Source of the DNA: Ypsolopha sequella
Taxonomy: Eukaryota > Arthropoda > Insecta > Lepidoptera > Ypsolophidae
Assembly (NCBI GenBank): GCA_934047225.1
Contig: OW203989.1
Location: 10,949,977 to 11,013,976 of the forward strand
Direction of reading: 5' to 3'
Length of the DNA stretch: 64,000 nucleotides
The stretch's first letter is position 1. Each line of letters starts with the position of its first letter. Shown here one piece after another: positions 31,285-46,200 of this stretch. The notes beneath the pieces were generated by a model. The model was not told the origin of the DNA. It made no database searches and worked only from the letters and a program-made list of their open reading frames with translations. The position numbers and the translations under genes were made by a program.

Positions 31285-34200
31285 GTATTTCACAACTGTT
31301 ATTTTACATTTTCTCACGGTGATATATTATAAATTTCTTTGATTAAATCAAAACTCTGTTTTTCGCAGACATGGTTTTTTACAGATGTATTTAATCCAGT
31401 GCATCAAGTTATGACTAGTAAGTGACTGAATTAAAATTTCATTAACCTTAAAACTAAATTAAGATTAAATCAAATGCTAACACTTAACTATTTTATGGTT
31501 TTTGTAAAGTTCTTTATTTTAAGTAACACGTAACTATTCAATCAAATTAGAACAGGCGAGTAGTAGTAGACTATAGTATATTTTTTGCACGAAGGAGGAA
31601 ACTGTCAGTTCGTGATAGTGGGAAATGCGCTTGCGCATGAGCCATTTCACATTCATCATCGGGTGCCTTCTTCAAAATGAAGTTTGAAGGTCAGTAGGCT
31701 AAATTGTTTGCGATATATTGCTGTATCCTTCACAAGTCCACTCTTTGATGTCATCTATCCATTTGTAACGTTTACGTCTTGGTGCTCTTTTTCCAAGGAA
31801 TCTTGCCTTCGAGGGTCAACCTTGAAAATTTGTAAAGGAAACCTAGCTGTTTGCAAATATCCAAAAAAGGCGTTCTTTCTTTTCATGAATATTCATTCAA
31901 TACAGACCAAAAATAGACTCAAAAATAAACGCTAAAAATAAGTTTGCAAATATAATTAAATAAAAATTAAATGTTTTAATGTAAAATTTTGTACAATTAC
32001 AAGGGTAATTTAAGTCAAATTTCAACATATTTCAATACCTTCTCCAGAATAACTTTCATATTTGTAAACATTACTTTCCAGTCGGTCACGTGATCATGGT
32101 AAACTGCAATACAACAGACCCCGTGGAATTGGGTTGTTGCATGACCGGTGCTGAAGTCAACCATTTCCGTTGGATCGATAAAAAGTAAGTACTAACTAGT
32201 ATCTTCGCGACATAAATCCCGTAGGGAATGTCAGAGGTGTTTGCGGTTATGTATTGCGGTTATGTGCGAAATGCAAATCACAGTTTACACTCGTACAACA
32301 AGACAAGACAAGACAAGACAAATACTCTTTATTGTACACCAAAATAAAGGTAAAAGAACAAACTTATGAGGCCTTATCACTTATAGCGATTTCTTACAGA
32401 CAACCTTTGGGTGGAAATTAATCGTGGGAAAAAAATAACGCGTAGGTGGTGCACAAAATAAATAATAATAATTAAATGGATAGCAAATACCTAAATAAAA
32501 GTATAAAAGTGTACATACAAATACATATAATACGATAAATATATACACTAATATATAACAAAAATAAAAAATATAATACGTAAACCACGTTTCACCGACG
32601 ATCACATCCCAGCATAATATGCATAATAGGTGAGCCCTATCGTCATACTTCAGGCACAAATATGTATAACTTAACGTGTCTTCCGAATAACGCAGACCGA
32701 AAACAATTTTAATTAATGTAGAACATTAATTATGCTTAATAGATATTGTTATAAAATTGATGGGCCAAGTAGCATTGTTAGCTTGTAACTATTTACTTGT
32801 TTTAATAGTTTTAGACTTTAGAATACATATTAGATGTGATAACTGTTCTGTTTGAGCATGTCAGCTTGCACTGAACCATAGTAAAACCAGATTTCTGGAA
32901 CCAAAAATTCTGGTTTTACTATGACTGAACCCAGTGGTTATTAAGTTCTCATTTTAAGTGAATATGTAAATGTTCTTATGAGAAATAAAGAATCTTAAAC
33001 CTTAAACTTATTTTGACCCTACTCGATTTGAATCCGCGGCCTCAGTGTTCAGGTGCTCGAACTACTAGACTACAGAGGTATACTGATATACAGGGTGTTA
33101 AGATGAAGTTGCGGAAGCCAGAAACTGGTAACAGAACTTGTCCATAATAACAAATTTACGTGAAAAAAATTTGGGAATTCGAGAAAAAAAACAGGTGTCT
33201 CATACATTTTGATCTTGCTAAAAAAACAATGATTGTACTGATTTTTAGGGTTAGGTAACCAACGGGACCCTATTACTAAAACTCCGCTGTCCGTCTGTCC
33301 ATCTGTCTATCCGTCTGTCACCAGGCTGTGTCTCATGAACCGTGATAGTTAGACAGTTGAAATTTTCACAGATGATGTATTTCTGTTGCCGCTATAACAA
33401 AAAATACTAAAAAACAGAATAAAATAAATATTTAAGGGGGGCTCCCATACAACAGACATGTTTTTTTGCCGTTTTTATAGATAATTGTACGGAATCCTTC
33501 GTGCGCGAGTCCGACTCGCTTTTGGCCGGTTTTTTTATTATTATGTTAACGTTTCAGATGGTTTTGCCACTTCAGCGAAAATAATTATGTGAACATACCC
33601 CGACTGGTTGCAGAGCTGACTAAATTAGAAAGCCATTACAGAATAAAAGAATGGTACATTGGACGTCACCCCGAAGAACTACCATTGAAAATCAAACACG
33701 AAGCATTGGAAAAACTGAGGTTTTATTCGGATATCGCACACTCGGTAATATAGTAAAATATAAAATAATAGTACATTAAGATAAGCGTTTTAGGTACGGG
33801 TTTATATCACTCAGTGCTATCATAGCACTGTTTAAAAATCCATAATTGAATAAGCGGTAGTAGCTCAGGAGTAGAACGCTGACCTCTCAATATTGAAATC
33901 CAGGCCCGGCACTCCCAAAAAGATTCGTTCGGTCGTTTATCGGTCGGGCATACTTCCATCTCTGACGCAAGCATAAAGAGTGTGATAGAGATGCATATAC
34001 GTCCAACCGATATTCGACCGAATTTTGTCACTTCGGAGAAGGCCTTCTGTCCCTCTATTATCTATCTTTAGTTGCCAACTAGACCGGGTGCCTATCATCA
34101 AAAACATAGATAAAAACTGAACTTTCAAAATTGCCTTTAGTGGGTATTGAACTATTTGCGAATTGTGTCGTCACTTCAAGTGCGAATATATCCTTAGACA

Positions 34201-37200
34201 ATCAGAATTCGATAGTATATCTATGTTTTTGATGATAGACACCCATTCCAGATGGCAACTAAGGATACATAATAGGCCCCCAGGTTCGACCCCGGTTTTT
34301 CGGAATTTATGTGCATAGTATTTCCTACTTACCACTTGCTGAACGGCGAAGGAAAACGTCGTAAAGGAAACCTGCATGCCCTAAAAAGCGTGTATTTGTA
34401 CCCGAAGTACGGCGATAGGGCTCACCACCCATCACGATGGGACGTCGGTGAAACGCGGGTGTACCGGGTATGAACTGTTACTTGCATTTTACAGTTCACA
34501 CTCGGAACACCTCTGACACCCCCTCGGGAATTCATGCCATGACGATATATTATGAATAAAGGTAATGTTGTTATTTTGTGCAGCTGTAACATAATATGAA
34601 TAATAAGAGTTTCGTTATAGTCTGCACGAGTGCCCCAATGGCTAATTATGTTCAACTGGACAGTATACTTTATATACGAACATACGAACAAATTGTCTTC
34701 GCGTAACATTATTTACAATATTTACAACTAACAATTTCACAAAAAATGAGAAAAGGAAAAAGAAACATTTTTTTTTTTGCTACTGTAAGCTTAGGCAAGG
34801 AAGTTACTTGCGATGGTTGGCTCTTAGTGAAACATCATCATTAATGAATAAAACACTTGTACTCTTTCACTTAAACACTTGTAACAATATGTTACTATTG
34901 TGTCAATAAAACACTTGCACTCTTTAACTTATACACTTGTAACAATATGTTACTATTGTTTACAATTGTGTATATAAAACACTTGTACTCTTTCACTTAA
35001 ATACCTGTAACAATGTGTTACTATTGTGTACAATTGTGTCAATAAAACACTTGTACTCTTTCACTGATACACTTGTAACAATATGTTACTATTGTTTACA
35101 ATTGTGTATATAAAACACTTGTACTCTTTCACTTAAATACCTGTAACAATGTGTTACTATTGTGTACAATTGTGTCAATAAAACACTTGTACTCTTTCAC
35201 TGATACACTTGTAACAATATGTTACTATTGTTTACAATTGTGTATATAAAACACTTGTACTCTTTCAATTAAATACTTGTAACAATGTGTTACTACTGTG
35301 TACAATTGTGTCAATAAAACACTTGTACTCTTTCACTGATACACTTGTTACAATATGTTACTATTGTTTACAATTGTGTATATAAAACACTTGTACTCTT
35401 TCACTTAAATACTTGTAACAATATGTTACTATTGTTTACAATTGTGTATATAAAACACTTGTACTCTTTCACTTAAATACTTGTAACAATATGTTACTAT
35501 TGTGTACAATTGTGTCAATAAAACACTTGTATTCTTTCACTGATACACTTGTAACAATATGTTACTATTGTTTACAATTGTGTATATAAAACACTTGTAT
35601 TCTTTCAATTAAATACTTCTAACAATATGTTACTATTGTGTACAATTGTGTCAATAAAACACTTGTACTCTTTCACTGATACACTTGTAACAATATGTTA
35701 CTATTGTTTACAATTGTGTATATAAAACACTTGTACTCTTTCACTTAAATACTTGTAACAATATGTTACTATTGTGTACAATTGTGTCAATAAAACACTT
35801 GTACCCTTTCACTGATACACTTGTAACAATATGTTACTATTGTTTACAATTGTGTATATAAAACAATTGTACTCTTTCACTTAAATACTTGTAACAATGT
35901 GTTACTATTGTGTACAATTGTGTCAATAAAACACTTGTACTCTTTCACTGATACACTTGTAACAATATGTTACTATTGTTTACAATTGTGTATATAAAAC
36001 ACTTGTATTCTTTCACTTAAATACTTGTAACAATGTGTTACTATTGTGTACAATTGTGTCAATAAAAACACTTGTACTCTTTCACTTAAACGATTGTAAT
36101 AATATGTTACTCGTAGTATTGTGTATGATTTCTATAGCTTAATTTCTAAAAGATTATTTTTATTTATTTTTTCAGAGCATTTACGCCATTTTAGGATAAA
36201 GTTTTCTTTATTTTGGTTTATAAATTATAACCATTATTTTTTTATGATTTTTTAACGATATAACGTCACTTGAGAATTTTAATGTGTTATTGCTTATAAA
36301 AAAAAGTCTGTCTCTGTCTGTCTACTCAACTGTCATCCATCTGTCAAAACAGTCGGAAGCAAATTATTATAAATTTATCTTGATAGCAAAGGACACATTT
36401 CAAAACACCCATTCTCAAGACGTCACACGAAGGCAAATGGAAGCTGCAGCTTTTTCGTAAAAATATTCATCACCATCAGGTTTTTTAGACCACAAGTTCT
36501 AAAATACGGCTTATTAAACCTAAATCTCGAAATGGTTTTCAAATGTACACACCTTAACATAATTTAATCTAAGCGAATTGTGTCAATAAAACACTTGTAC
36601 TGCTCCAAAATTATCTTGAAATAGGACATAGGACACTTCTAAACAACCTTTTCTCAAGTGACGTCACGCAAAGGCAAATGGAAGTTGCAGCTTTTTCGTA
36701 AAAAATATTTATCCTCATGAGGTTTTTTAGACCACAAGTTCTAAAATACGGCTTATTAAACCAAAACACCTTAACATAATTTAATCTAAGCGAATAGGTT
36801 ATCTAGCAAGGCCGTGTTAAAAATGGGCAAATTACAGCCCAGATGCACGGTGTTATTTAACATCGGACAAACAGTGTAGGTACTTATATAACGGTTTTAG
36901 GGCTCCACAGTCATCAACAAGGAACAAACATAGTCTCATAGTTTCGCCATGTCCGTCCATCTGTCTGTCTGTCTGTATGTCCGTGGCTTAACTCAGAGAC
37001 TCATAGTACTAGAAAGCTGTATTTGGCATGGATATACATATTATCACGCCAACCAACTTGTTTGTTAAAAAATATGAAGTATATGTCAGAAGCTCCATGT
37101 TTGTACACTAGATGGCGCTGTTCGTTTCTAGATCGCGGTGTTAAAGTTTTCTTCGTTTGAAGTGTATCATATCTGTGAAATTTGAATAAATCGAGTTTTC

Positions 37201-40200
37201 GTGGTACGAGGTCTTTTCTTTTGACCAGCATTTTGGTCCTTCGAGCCGGATTACAGTTTCAGTACTGTTTCGGATACACCTGAATTTTCAGGATTCTCAA
37301 TATACACACGGATAGCTGTACATGGGTCGTGTACACAAAGCTATTGAGATCACATACAATATCTACACCGACACTATCAAATCTTACACCGATTGCATTG
37401 ATTTTGTAGAGTCTCAGACTTTGTGATAGAGTTGTTCAGTCATCAAAAGTGCAATAACTAGAGTCAGTGATCTTATGCAGTGATATAAAAAGTGGTTACG
37501 AAACTTTTGGAGTGCATTGGATTTTATTGGTATACGTGAGTAATAGAATAAGTTACACCACAAACTTGGAGCAAAACTTTACAAAGTCTACTTGGATTAA
37601 AATGGAGGAATTAAATCTATCACAAATTAATTTATATGAGCAAATAAGTAAACTTCTTACTAATTACAAAAAAACTAGTCGAGATAGACTTAGTACAGGA
37701 TTTATAGAAGCTAGATTAGAGATTGCAGATAAATATTGGGAAACTTTTCAATCACAACACAACACTTTGATTACTGTTAAAGCCGAAGTGAAAGCAAAAT
37801 TATCATACTTCAAAGATGATGTTTACGATAGTTGTTTTGAAAAGTATCTTGATTTAAAGACTCGCATGAAAGAAATGCTTAATGACATTCAAGATGCTAA
37901 ACTACAATCATCTGCAAATATCGTACAAGCTAATGACTCTGTAATAGAACAAACTCCCAAAGCTAAACTTCCACCAATCCAACTGCCTATATTTTCTGGT
38001 GATTATAAAGAATGGCTATCGTTTCGGGATTTATACAAATCGCTAGTGCATGACAACATCTCAATAAATAAAGTTAACAAATGCCAATATCTGAAATCAA
38101 GTCTGCGCGGAGAAGCTGAGAGTCTAGTAAAACAAATACAAGTCTCCGACGCTAACTATGAAATAATATGGGATATGCTTAATAAACGATACGATAATAA
38201 GAGAAGTATTGTCAATACATATATTGGTAAATTGCTAAATCAGAAAAAAATAACATTGGAATCTGCCAAAAGTATTAGAGAATTATTAGATGTTACAACC
38301 GAATGTCTAGCGACTTTGAAGAGTTTGAGTCTCCCTACTGACAGTTGGGACGATATAATTGTTTATATTATTATCCAGAAACTTGATTCTGAATCTCACA
38401 AGATGTTCGAGCAAAGAATAGAATCTAACAGTCATTTACCAACTTGGAAAGAGCTGTCAGAGTTTTTAGAGTTCAGATTTCGTACACTCGAAATGACAAA
38501 GTCTAGAGATTCACCACATCCAAAAGTATTACCACCTACAAGAAGTTTTGCTACTGAAATAAAACAAATAGTCACGTGTGTATATTGCAAAGAGAACCAC
38601 TACATATTTAGTTGCAAAGAGTTTTGTAAGTTGGATCTCACTGATAAGAAAGCGTTCGTACAGAGCAACCAACTTTGTTTCAATTGCTTGCGCAAAGGTC
38701 ACACTGTCGCACAATGTTCACAGTCCACTAGATGTAGAAAATGTGGCCGCAAGCATCACTCCTTGCTACACGGATATGTCAAACCTTCATTAGGAACCAC
38801 CGAGCAATCTGAAATAGAACAAAGAGTAGCAACACACACCACAACCACGAACTCCACACAAAGATGTCAAGTTATATTAGCAACTGCCATGGTTCATGTG
38901 CAGTCACAAAGAGAACAGAGTCACACACACACACTTCGCGCGCTTGTTGACCAGGGTTCAGAAGCAAGTCTAATCACCGAGGCGGCGTGTCAATTTCTAG
39001 GATACAAGAGATCACCCGTACAGGGCACAGTGATGGGAGTTGGTTCAGCAGCTTCTGTTACTAAAGCATGTGTGGAATTTGACATAAGCTCCACCAACAA
39101 TCCAGAAATCGTATCAAGAGTTACAGCATACGTTTTGAAATCACTGACATCTTATATACCTCAAACTTCACATACAGTTGATTGGCCACAACTAAGAGAG
39201 CTAGAATTAGCAGACCCAACATTCCAGAGACCTGGAAAGATAGACATCATTCTAGGAGCAGACGTGTTCGCAGAGATTATACAAGAAGGAGTTAAGATAC
39301 TCAAAAACCACAATAACACACTCGTCGCTCAACAGACTTCATTGGGTTGGCTAATTTCTGGAAAAACCACAAACAACCACCAGTCAAAGCAAGTTCACAT
39401 ACATCACGTCAAAGTTGAGGTTGATGACATTCTTCGTTCGTTCTGGGAGATCGAAGAAAACACAGAGAAAAGAATAATGACAAAAGCAGAATCTCAATGT
39501 GAAAAGCATTACGAGACAACACATACAAGGTTAGAGGATGGCCAATACAGAGTAAGACTTCCATTTACAACCACCCTTCCTGACCTCGGAGAGTCATTCA
39601 CACTAGCCAAGAAACGGTTACTTTCTTTAGAGAACAAATTCAAGAGAGACAAAGAATTACACATAAAATACAATGAGTTCATGGAAGATTATTTACAACA
39701 AGGTCATATGGAACTTGTCCCAACACCTGATAAAGAGACTAATGTATGCTACATACCACATCAAGCTGTTATCAATGAACAGCATCTGACAACAAAGCTT
39801 AGAGTGGTCTATGACAGTTCGGCAAAAACCGCAAACGGAAAGTCACTTAATGACAATATTTTAGTAGGGCCTGCTCTACAAAATGACATCCGAGACGTGA
39901 CATTGCGGTGGCGAAGACATCGCTTAGTTTTGGTTGGAGACATTCGTCAGATGTACAGAAAAATTAGCTTGGATCCGAAAGATAGAGACTGGCTGCGAAT
40001 ACTTTGGCGATTTAGTCCCGATCAAGAAATTCAACACTTCCGTCTTACAACAGTGACATATGGGACATCCTGTGCACCATACCAAGCAATAAAAACACTC
40101 AGACAATTGGCTGAAGATGAGAGAGGAAATTTTGATGATCAAACCATAGACACATTGTTACAAGATTTTTACGTCGATGACCTATTAACTGGAGAACAAA

Positions 40201-43200
40201 CTACAAACAAAATCATTGAGTTAAAAAGTAATATGACAGAATTACTACGTAAAGGAGGATTTTCACTACACAAATGGGCATCTAACAGTACAGAGATAGA
40301 AGGGGCTGCACAATCTAATCGCAAGATTTTAGGAATCAAATGGAATGGATACACTGATAAGTTTGAATTGCAAATAGTGCTTCCACCTTCCCAAACAAAT
40401 GTGACAAAAAGAACAGTTTTGTGTGATATCGCAAAAATTTATGACCCAGCTGGATGGATGGCACCTGTTGTAATCACCGCTAAAAGCATGCTTCAAAAGT
40501 TGTGGATAGACAAAGTAGATTGGGATGATCCTTTACCCGATATTCTGCTACAAGAATGGTTAAGTTATCGCAATGACCTAACCAATATGCCAACTATAGA
40601 GCTCGAGAGGTGGATTGGAGTAACAGACAATGTTTTGAAAGTGGAATTACACGGATTTTCAGACGCATCAACTATTGCGTATTCAGCTGTTGTGTACTGT
40701 AGAGTTATAACACCAGACGGAGTCACTGTCACACTCATAGAAGCCAAGACCAGAGTAGCTCCTGTGAAACAAATATCACTACCGAGATTGGAACTGTGCG
40801 GAGCTGTAATATTAGCCAAGTTATTGAATAGAGTTCAACACGCTCTCTGCATTCCAATTCAAGACACCTATGCATGGACAGATGCAACAATAGTGCTTGC
40901 ATGGCTACAACGGTCACCTAGTTACTGGACCACCTTTGTAGCAAACAGAGTAACTGAAATCATCAACCTGATTGACAAAGAGAGATGGCATCATGACACT
41001 TCACAAGAGAATCCTGCAGATGTAGCTTCTCGTGGGGTCTCTCCTGCTGACTTACCTGATCACCCCCTGTGGTGGCACGGCCCACCCTGGCTGCATACAC
41101 CCACTCCGTTGTCTTTTGATAAGGCAATTGCTGTGGAACCTACGGACTTAGAGAAGAAAGTGTCAGTGAAAGTTAATTTAGTGCAAGTCAATGACAATCA
41201 GTCTAAAAGTGAAACAAGTGATCAATGCGATAATAGTGAGATAATTCATAGATTTTCAAACTTGAGTAAACTTATAAGAGTAATTGCTATTGTACTAAGA
41301 TTTTACAATTGTTTACAGTATAATCGTAGTAACAAAATCTTGTTAAAATGTTCAAAATATCTATCAACAATTGATTTAGAGAATTCATTACAAACATTGA
41401 TAAAACTGTCACAAAAGCATAATTTTGAAAAGGAGATTGATGTTGTAAAAGGAGACATCAACAAAGATAAATACAAACTATTAAATAAACTAAAAAATGG
41501 TTCAAAAATTTCAAAGTTAAATCCATTTGTTGATACTCAAGATGTTTTAAGAGTAGGTGGTAGAATTTGTAAAGCTGATATTCAATATGATATGAAACAT
41601 CCTATAATTTTGTCCAAAAAATGTAATTTGTCGTATCTAATTGTCAAAGACGCACATTACAAAACATTACATGGCGGTGTCCAATTGATGTTAAATTCTA
41701 TAAAATGCAAATATCATATTATTGGAGTCAAACATCTTGTTAAACAAGTTATTAGAGAATGTGTATCATGTTGTCGTCATTCTGGTAAGACTCACTCCCA
41801 ACTCATGGGAAACTTACCTGAATATAGAATTACCCCGCAGAGACCGTTCAGTACCTGTGGCGTAGATCTAGCAGGGCCTGTTATACTGAAATTACAGAGT
41901 GGTCGTGGTTCAAATCGAACACAAAAAGCGTGGATTGTATTGTTTATATGTACAGCGGTAAAAGCAGTCCACTTGGAGTTATTGACTAGTTTGACCACAG
42001 AAGCTTTTATGTCTGCTTTTAAGCGTTTTACCTCACGCAGAGGCCACTGCAAAAAACTGGTTAGTGATTGAGGCACTAATTTCATTGGGGCCAGCAAAGA
42101 GCTTGAGCAATCATTTTTCAACAGTTTAAAAAACTTGCCCGATGAAATAAGTGAATTGATAGCACAAAATGGTACTGAATGGCAGTTCAATCCTGCCGGC
42201 GCACCCCATATGGGTGGCTTATGGGAATCTAATATTAAGTCCGTAAAGAGGCATTTAAACCGTGTATTAAATGATGCAAAACTTACTTTTGAAGAATATT
42301 ACACATTGTTATGTCAAATAGAATGTTGTTTGAACTCTCGTCCATTGACGCCATTAAACAACGATGAAACAGCATCTGCACTTACACCTGGACATTTTTT
42401 AATCGGTGAAACACCTGTAATTGTTCCGCAAGAAAATTTGACCGATCAAAAAGTTCCATACATTCAACGTTGGCTATACATACAGCAAAAACTGCAGTAT
42501 TTTTGGAGAAAATGGAGTCATGAATATTTGGTAAATTTGCAAAAGCGTCAAAAATGGACAAGTGTTCAAAGAGATATTTCAGTTGGAGATATCGTTTTAG
42601 TTAAGGATGAGAGATTACCACCAGCAAAGTGGTTATTAGGTTTAGTTTTACACACCCATCCTGGGTCTGATGGTCGTACCAGGGTAGTTACCCTTAAATG
42701 TAAAAATACAACAATTAAAAGACCAATTCATAAACTTTGTTTGTTGCCAGTTAATAATATGTAAAATTTAGCTTGTTTAGTAGTACGACTTTGTTACAAT
42801 TTCACATTTAGTGATACAACTTATGTCACAGCTTCACGTTGATTTAAAAGGCCTGACGTCCTTTGGCGGGCGATATGTTTGTTAAAAAATATGAAGTATA
42901 TGTATAAATTAAAATCTTGAAAAATAATTTTGTTTGGAGTACCTCCCCTACACTTAAAGCGGAAATGATTTTCTCTTCGATCCCATAGTTTATTAGGGTA
43001 TCGGTAGATAGGTCGTTCAAATATATTGCAGGTTGTGAAAACCTTATTAAGCTTTATAAGCTTTAAAGTGCTAACTTTTGTCAAAAGTTCCCACCTGCCA
43101 GCTAAACCGTTATTTTTGGATATGTGAAAAAATCAATTTTTATTTGGTTCGATTCCCCGGGTGAGACAAGCGAATTTCAGAATATCTTTGAATGCAGTTT

Positions 43201-46200
43201 TGTTTCTTTAAAAAAATAAAGTAATGTATCCTTTCAGTAAAATGAGCTATCTAAAGGATTTAAGGTAGCCCCTCCAGGGCCTTTAAATTTTTTCCACTCT
43301 GTATATAACGAAGTCAAAAAGAATACTATCACAGCTAAGTAGGCTTTACAAGTTAACAAGTAATAATCGACCAACTTATTTAAAGATTTTTTTTACAAAT
43401 TCCATTGAAAATAACTCATTTAATATGTTCATATAGTATCAATCAAAAAGCCCCCTTTTAAGTTCGCATACTGTGACGGGGAATTACGGAACCCTACACA
43501 GCGCGTGGCCCGACACGCATTTGTCCGGTTTTTTGATGTTGTTGATGTTGATGCTTTGATGATATTTACCTGTGCGAGTATAGTGGGATTTTATTTATTT
43601 ATTTTTAGCCATTTTACTACGGCGGCAACGGGGCGGGATGGTGCATCAATCGAAATGTTGCATCAAAAATGAGTCAATACATAAGGTGGGTACAACTCAA
43701 TAAATAACTTACAAATGGCATTGCAAATATTATTTATGAGGGTTAAATGAAAAAAAAAGTATCAGTGTTTGTTTGTTAGTCTTTTTGTTAGTAACATAAA
43801 TCAAGAACTGAAATTTGGCACTTCACAGATGGTATACTTTGTTGCAGCGGTGACAGATTTGTGAGTACATGCAAGCTCCTCTCGCAGCCTGACGAAGTGT
43901 CTTTGGGCTACGTTATTGGTAAGATAACTGAAAATAAAACTAGATCTTCTTTCTTTATCCGTATAAGTCGCAGTAAGATAGCAATACCGCCAGAAACACT
44001 AACGTTAATCAAGTCCTAAATGTGCATGATAAAGGCCCTCAATATCGCCAAATGGGTACTTTCTAAAGCCTACTCCTCTTTTATGGCTAAACCAAAAATA
44101 TTGAAAAAATGTATTATGGATTATCAACTTTAGGACAACATATGCCACATTTTTCTTTTTCGTACCACCAAAACTTCTATATGAAAAATTGTTTCAACTG
44201 AATGGTGTTTTTTTGGCTTGAATTTCCTACTGCTCCTAAGCAGCTTAGACGATTTAATTCATTTATGCTTTGATAAATAGATAAACTTGATAGCTATAAA
44301 TATAAAATAGAATTATTCAATCTAACAATGACGCCCATGTGAAAAGTATTATTTTCTCCTATTTTGCCCTTTCAAGGACGCAGCGAGCGTCGTAACAGCC
44401 ACAACGCATTGTGCACTGATTTGAACGTTATTTCAATGTCGTTTCCGTCGATATTCATACAGACAAACATCGAGCTGCTAATTTGGCGACGGTAATCGCC
44501 TTAAGGGGCAGGTAGTCACCTTGAGTAGACTTGTGTCGGTACTAATATCGACAGGAACTATATTGAAATAACGTTCATATCAGCGCGCACTGCATTACGT
44601 CGTCGCTGGGTCTCCGGATAGCGCAAAATAGGAGAAAATAATACTTTTCATATGGATGTGATGGACGGAAAAACATTTCCATAAATGAATTTTCTAAGCA
44701 ATATTTTCCTTGTATTTTAGTGCAAGAACCATACAAATACAAATGGTTTCAAAGTAATAACAAATTTTACTTAATTTTAGTCTAAATATTTTCATGCTGT
44801 TTCTTATAAGCATGAATAATTTCCTAAAATGAAGTCGGCGATTTGACAGGACTAACATTATTTTAAGCGTCCTGTCTTTTTCTTTTTTTATCGAAAATAC
44901 AAGGACAGAACGCCTAAATTAAGTTTAGTCCTGTCAAATAAGTTAAGATGTGCTATACCGAATCGACACCAATGTCACTCTGCTGTCCGTATGTCTGTCC
45001 ATCCGTCCGTAAGTTACGGGTCTCTAGCTTTTAGACGGAATGAGTTACAGACCTGAAATTTTAATATTTTGTGTAGAATGTTGACCCAAACCCGAATATT
45101 GAATTAGAAATTGAATTTAATAATTTTTTAGGGTTCCCATGCATGGAAAAACAGACAAAAAAAATCTTGTCCTAGCATATGGGATGTCATTATCTAGAGC
45201 TTATTGAGTGGAGTACAAATATAAAACAATTATTTTTTTCAAAAATAAAGAATTGGGGTCTGTCAAAGTTTTAGATTATTTTTGTTACGGGGTCTATCTC
45301 AAAAACGAAACAAGTTACAAATTTAGAATTTGTGTAAATGTACAACAAATACTAAAAATGGCGATTTATTATAAAGTTTAAGCTTTATTTACGTACCCGA
45401 ATACCTATACTCTTCCAACTTAATTGTGCAGTTTTGTCTCTTAAATTTCGTAGGTAATTTTTGTTAAAATTATGTAAGTATTACTTTAGTAATACGGAAC
45501 TAGAGTTTATGATTTCTCGAGGTTTTTCATTTTTTGGGTCTTCCCGGGAAATCGAGAAATTTAAATTTACAATTTTTATTAGTTAAATAAAGAAAAATTG
45601 TAATTCACATTTGTTTATTAGAAAGAAAAATAATCAATAAAGTTTCTCAAATAACTTCAATTAAAATTAATAAAAATGTACATGTTTTTAGACAGAAATT
45701 AGCAAAAACATAAATTAATAATAACAAATATGTTTTAATAAAAATATTGATAAAAACGTTCTGTCAAAAATCTCTAAAAAAGATGACTCAACTTTTAAAA
45801 CAAATTTCGAGACCTTTTGCCAGTTTTTTCTGTTAGTAAAAATTATTTTTTTATAATTGATTTTGAGAGCGCTAACACGATTATGACGAGAAGAACGAGC
45901 GCTAGGGCGAGAACTCCCGGGAATAAACTCTATACGGAAATATCAGGGTGCGAGACCTACTCGCACTTGACCGTTTTTATTTCTAAGCTGCAGTTGCTCA
46001 GTTGGTGAGACGCCGTATTCTCAATGTTCAGCCCGGGTTCATATCCTGCCCGTCGAGCATGCACCGTGACTTGTTCCGAATTTTGGTACTTACACGTTAG
46101 TATTCCATATTTCTGATAATTTTTTGAGATAGACCCCATAACAAAAATGGTCTTAAACTAACAACTTTGACAGCCCCCAATTCTTTATTTTTGAAGAAAA

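Larger units (their letters stand above)
37059..42903 (+). mobile_element. BEL/Pao LTR retrotransposon, 3-prime LTR truncated
   Basis: The 5-prime LTR is 37059-37230 (172 bp, TG...CA, AATAAA at 37185-37190). The tRNA primer site is 37234-37252. One gag-pol frame runs 37602-42764 with a single stop codon. The 3-prime LTR begins at 42876 (TGTTTGTTAAAAAATATGAA) but only its first 28 bp match, so about 144 bp and any target duplication are gone. It inserted within an older repeat in intron 4 of gene B, in the same orientation as the gene, so it must be spliced out. Confidence 0.93.

Noticed and set aside
34847..36130. Could the tandem array be a CRISPR array?
   Set aside because: Units are directly adjacent with no unique spacers, in a eukaryotic intron; it is a satellite-type tandem repeat.
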